NCBI GenBank assembly: GCA_030741175.1
Contig: JASLVT010000077.1
Coordinates: forward strand, 1-6,580
Length of the DNA stretch: 6,580 nt
Direction: 5' to 3'
Source: Porticoccaceae bacterium
GTDB lineage: Bacteria > Pseudomonadota > Gammaproteobacteria > Pseudomonadales > Porticoccaceae
The first letter of the stretch is position 1, and the number at the start of each line of letters is the position of its first letter. Below the pieces are notes generated by a model. That model searched no databases. It was not told the DNA's origin and worked only from the letters and a program-made list of their open reading frames with translations. Shown here in pieces: positions 6,063-6,580 of this stretch. A program made the position numbers and the translations under genes.

Positions 6063-6580
6063 ATGGTAAAAGTGGTTATTGCAGGGGGTGGCACTGCGGG
6101 TTGGATGGCAGCCTGTGGCCTTTCGACCCGCTTGGGCAGTTTGCTTGATATTACTTTGATTGAGTCTGATGCTATCGGCACCGTGGGTGTGGGTGAAGCC
6201 ACCATTCCACCGATGCGCAATTTTCATCGTTTGATGAATATCGATGAACAAGAATTTATGCGTGAAACTCAAGCTACATTTAAGTTGGGTATTGAATTCA
6301 ATAATTGGGGAGATATAGGCGACAGCTATATTCACTCTTTTGGCGAAATCGGCCAGCGTTCTTGGATGGCAGAGTTTCATGAGTTTTGGATGGAGGCTCA
6401 GGCTCTAGGATTTGGTGGTAGCTTAGAGGATTATTGTCTTGAGCTAAAAGCGGCCAAAGCAGGTAAGTTTGCCACACAATTAGACGACACCAGACTAAAC
6501 TTTGCCTTTCATCTCGATGCTACGCGCTATGCCAAATACCTACGGCAGAAAAGTGAAAAGGCGGGCGTGCGCCGTGTTGA
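6063..6580 (+). CDS. Tryptophan-halogenase-family flavoprotein (N-terminal part, 3' end outside window)
   Basis: The open frame starts at ATG 6063 and is still open at the right edge after 172 codons; family members run to about 500 residues. The N-terminus is a dinucleotide-binding fold with AGGGTAGW (7-14), an acidic end to the second strand (LIESD, 32-36), and GVGEATIPPMR (42-52), the GEATIP signature of flavin-dependent halogenases. Lys74 in ATFKLGIEF matches the catalytic Lys79 of PrnA by motif alignment from memory. AFHLDATRYAKYLR, near residue 150, matches the conserved HxDA segment. The WxWxIP motif that separates halogenases from monooxygenases, and the catalytic glutamate, lie beyond the window. 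The enzyme needs reduced FAD from a reductase, not seen here. It follows the cupin gene by 61 bp on the same strand. Relatives beside TonB receptors are routinely named tryptophan halogenase, but halogenation of free tryptophan is not shown by this context. Confidence 0.9.
   Translation, partial: MVKVVIAGGGTAGWMAACGLSTRLGSLLDITLIESDAIGTVGVGEATIPPMRNFHRLMNIDEQEFMRETQATFKLGIEFNNWGDIGDSYIHSFGEIGQRSWMAEFHEFWMEAQALGFGGSLEDYCLELKAAKAGKFATQLDDTRLNFAFHLDATRYAKYLRQKSEKAGVRRV

Noticed and set aside
6019..6069. 16-codon mini-ORF just before and overlapping the halogenase start, a possible leader peptide
   Set aside because: Its upstream AAGG abuts the ATG, too close to work well, and the peptide has no run of regulatory codons. 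Such frames arise often by chance.
5979..6380. 133-codon open frame on the minus strand
   Set aside because: It lies antisense to the clear halogenase frame and the end of the cupin gene, and its product resembles no protein family; it is a coding shadow.
1..6580. CRISPR arrays, insertion sequences, tRNA or rRNA genes, and attachment sites
   Set aside because: No spaced repeats, transposase-like frames, cloverleaf or rRNA signatures were seen by eye on either strand.

Overview
The window looks like chromosomal DNA from a heterotrophic, probably marine, gammaproteobacterium (Alteromonadales or Cellvibrionales type). This rests on moderate GC, a large TonB-dependent receptor of the Caulobacter/Xanthomonas/Alteromonadales kind, and the gene set receptor, SapC-family protein, FIH-like cupin and flavin-dependent halogenase. 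The lineage is inferred from gene content, not from a marker gene.

Left part (1-653). The 3' end of a plus-strand gene, probably a DUF1826 protein, stops at 103 inside a perfect 9-bp hairpin. It converges on a minus-strand gene for a small exported DUF4399 protein with a histidine cluster (192-629). About 290 bp then separates the DUF4399 start from the divergent receptor gene. That gap holds several short inverted repeats and presumably both promoters.

Centre (919-4023). One long gene encodes a 1034-residue outer-membrane TonB-dependent receptor with signal peptide, TonB-box-like segment, plug, barrel and a terminal phenylalanine. It has no N-terminal STN signalling domain. The 182 bp after it holds a perfect 14-bp hairpin, a good intrinsic terminator and a weaker third hairpin before the next gene.

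Right part (4206-6580). Three plus-strand genes lie close together: a SapC-family protein (243 aa), a JmjC/cupin_8 protein with a complete iron-binding triad and strong similarity to factor-inhibiting HIF (343 aa), and the first 172 codons of a tryptophan-halogenase-family flavoprotein that runs off the window.

The likely joint role is nutrient uptake. The receptor would import a ligand across the outer membrane, and the three cytoplasmic proteins would process it or something linked to it. This gene set recurs in proteobacterial carbohydrate and peptide uptake loci, but the chemistry of the SapC/cupin/halogenase group is, to my knowledge, unresolved. No CAZyme, peptidase or regulator lies in the window, so the substrate cannot be read from it. 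The possible undescribed system here is this oxygenase plus halogenase module attached to a receptor.
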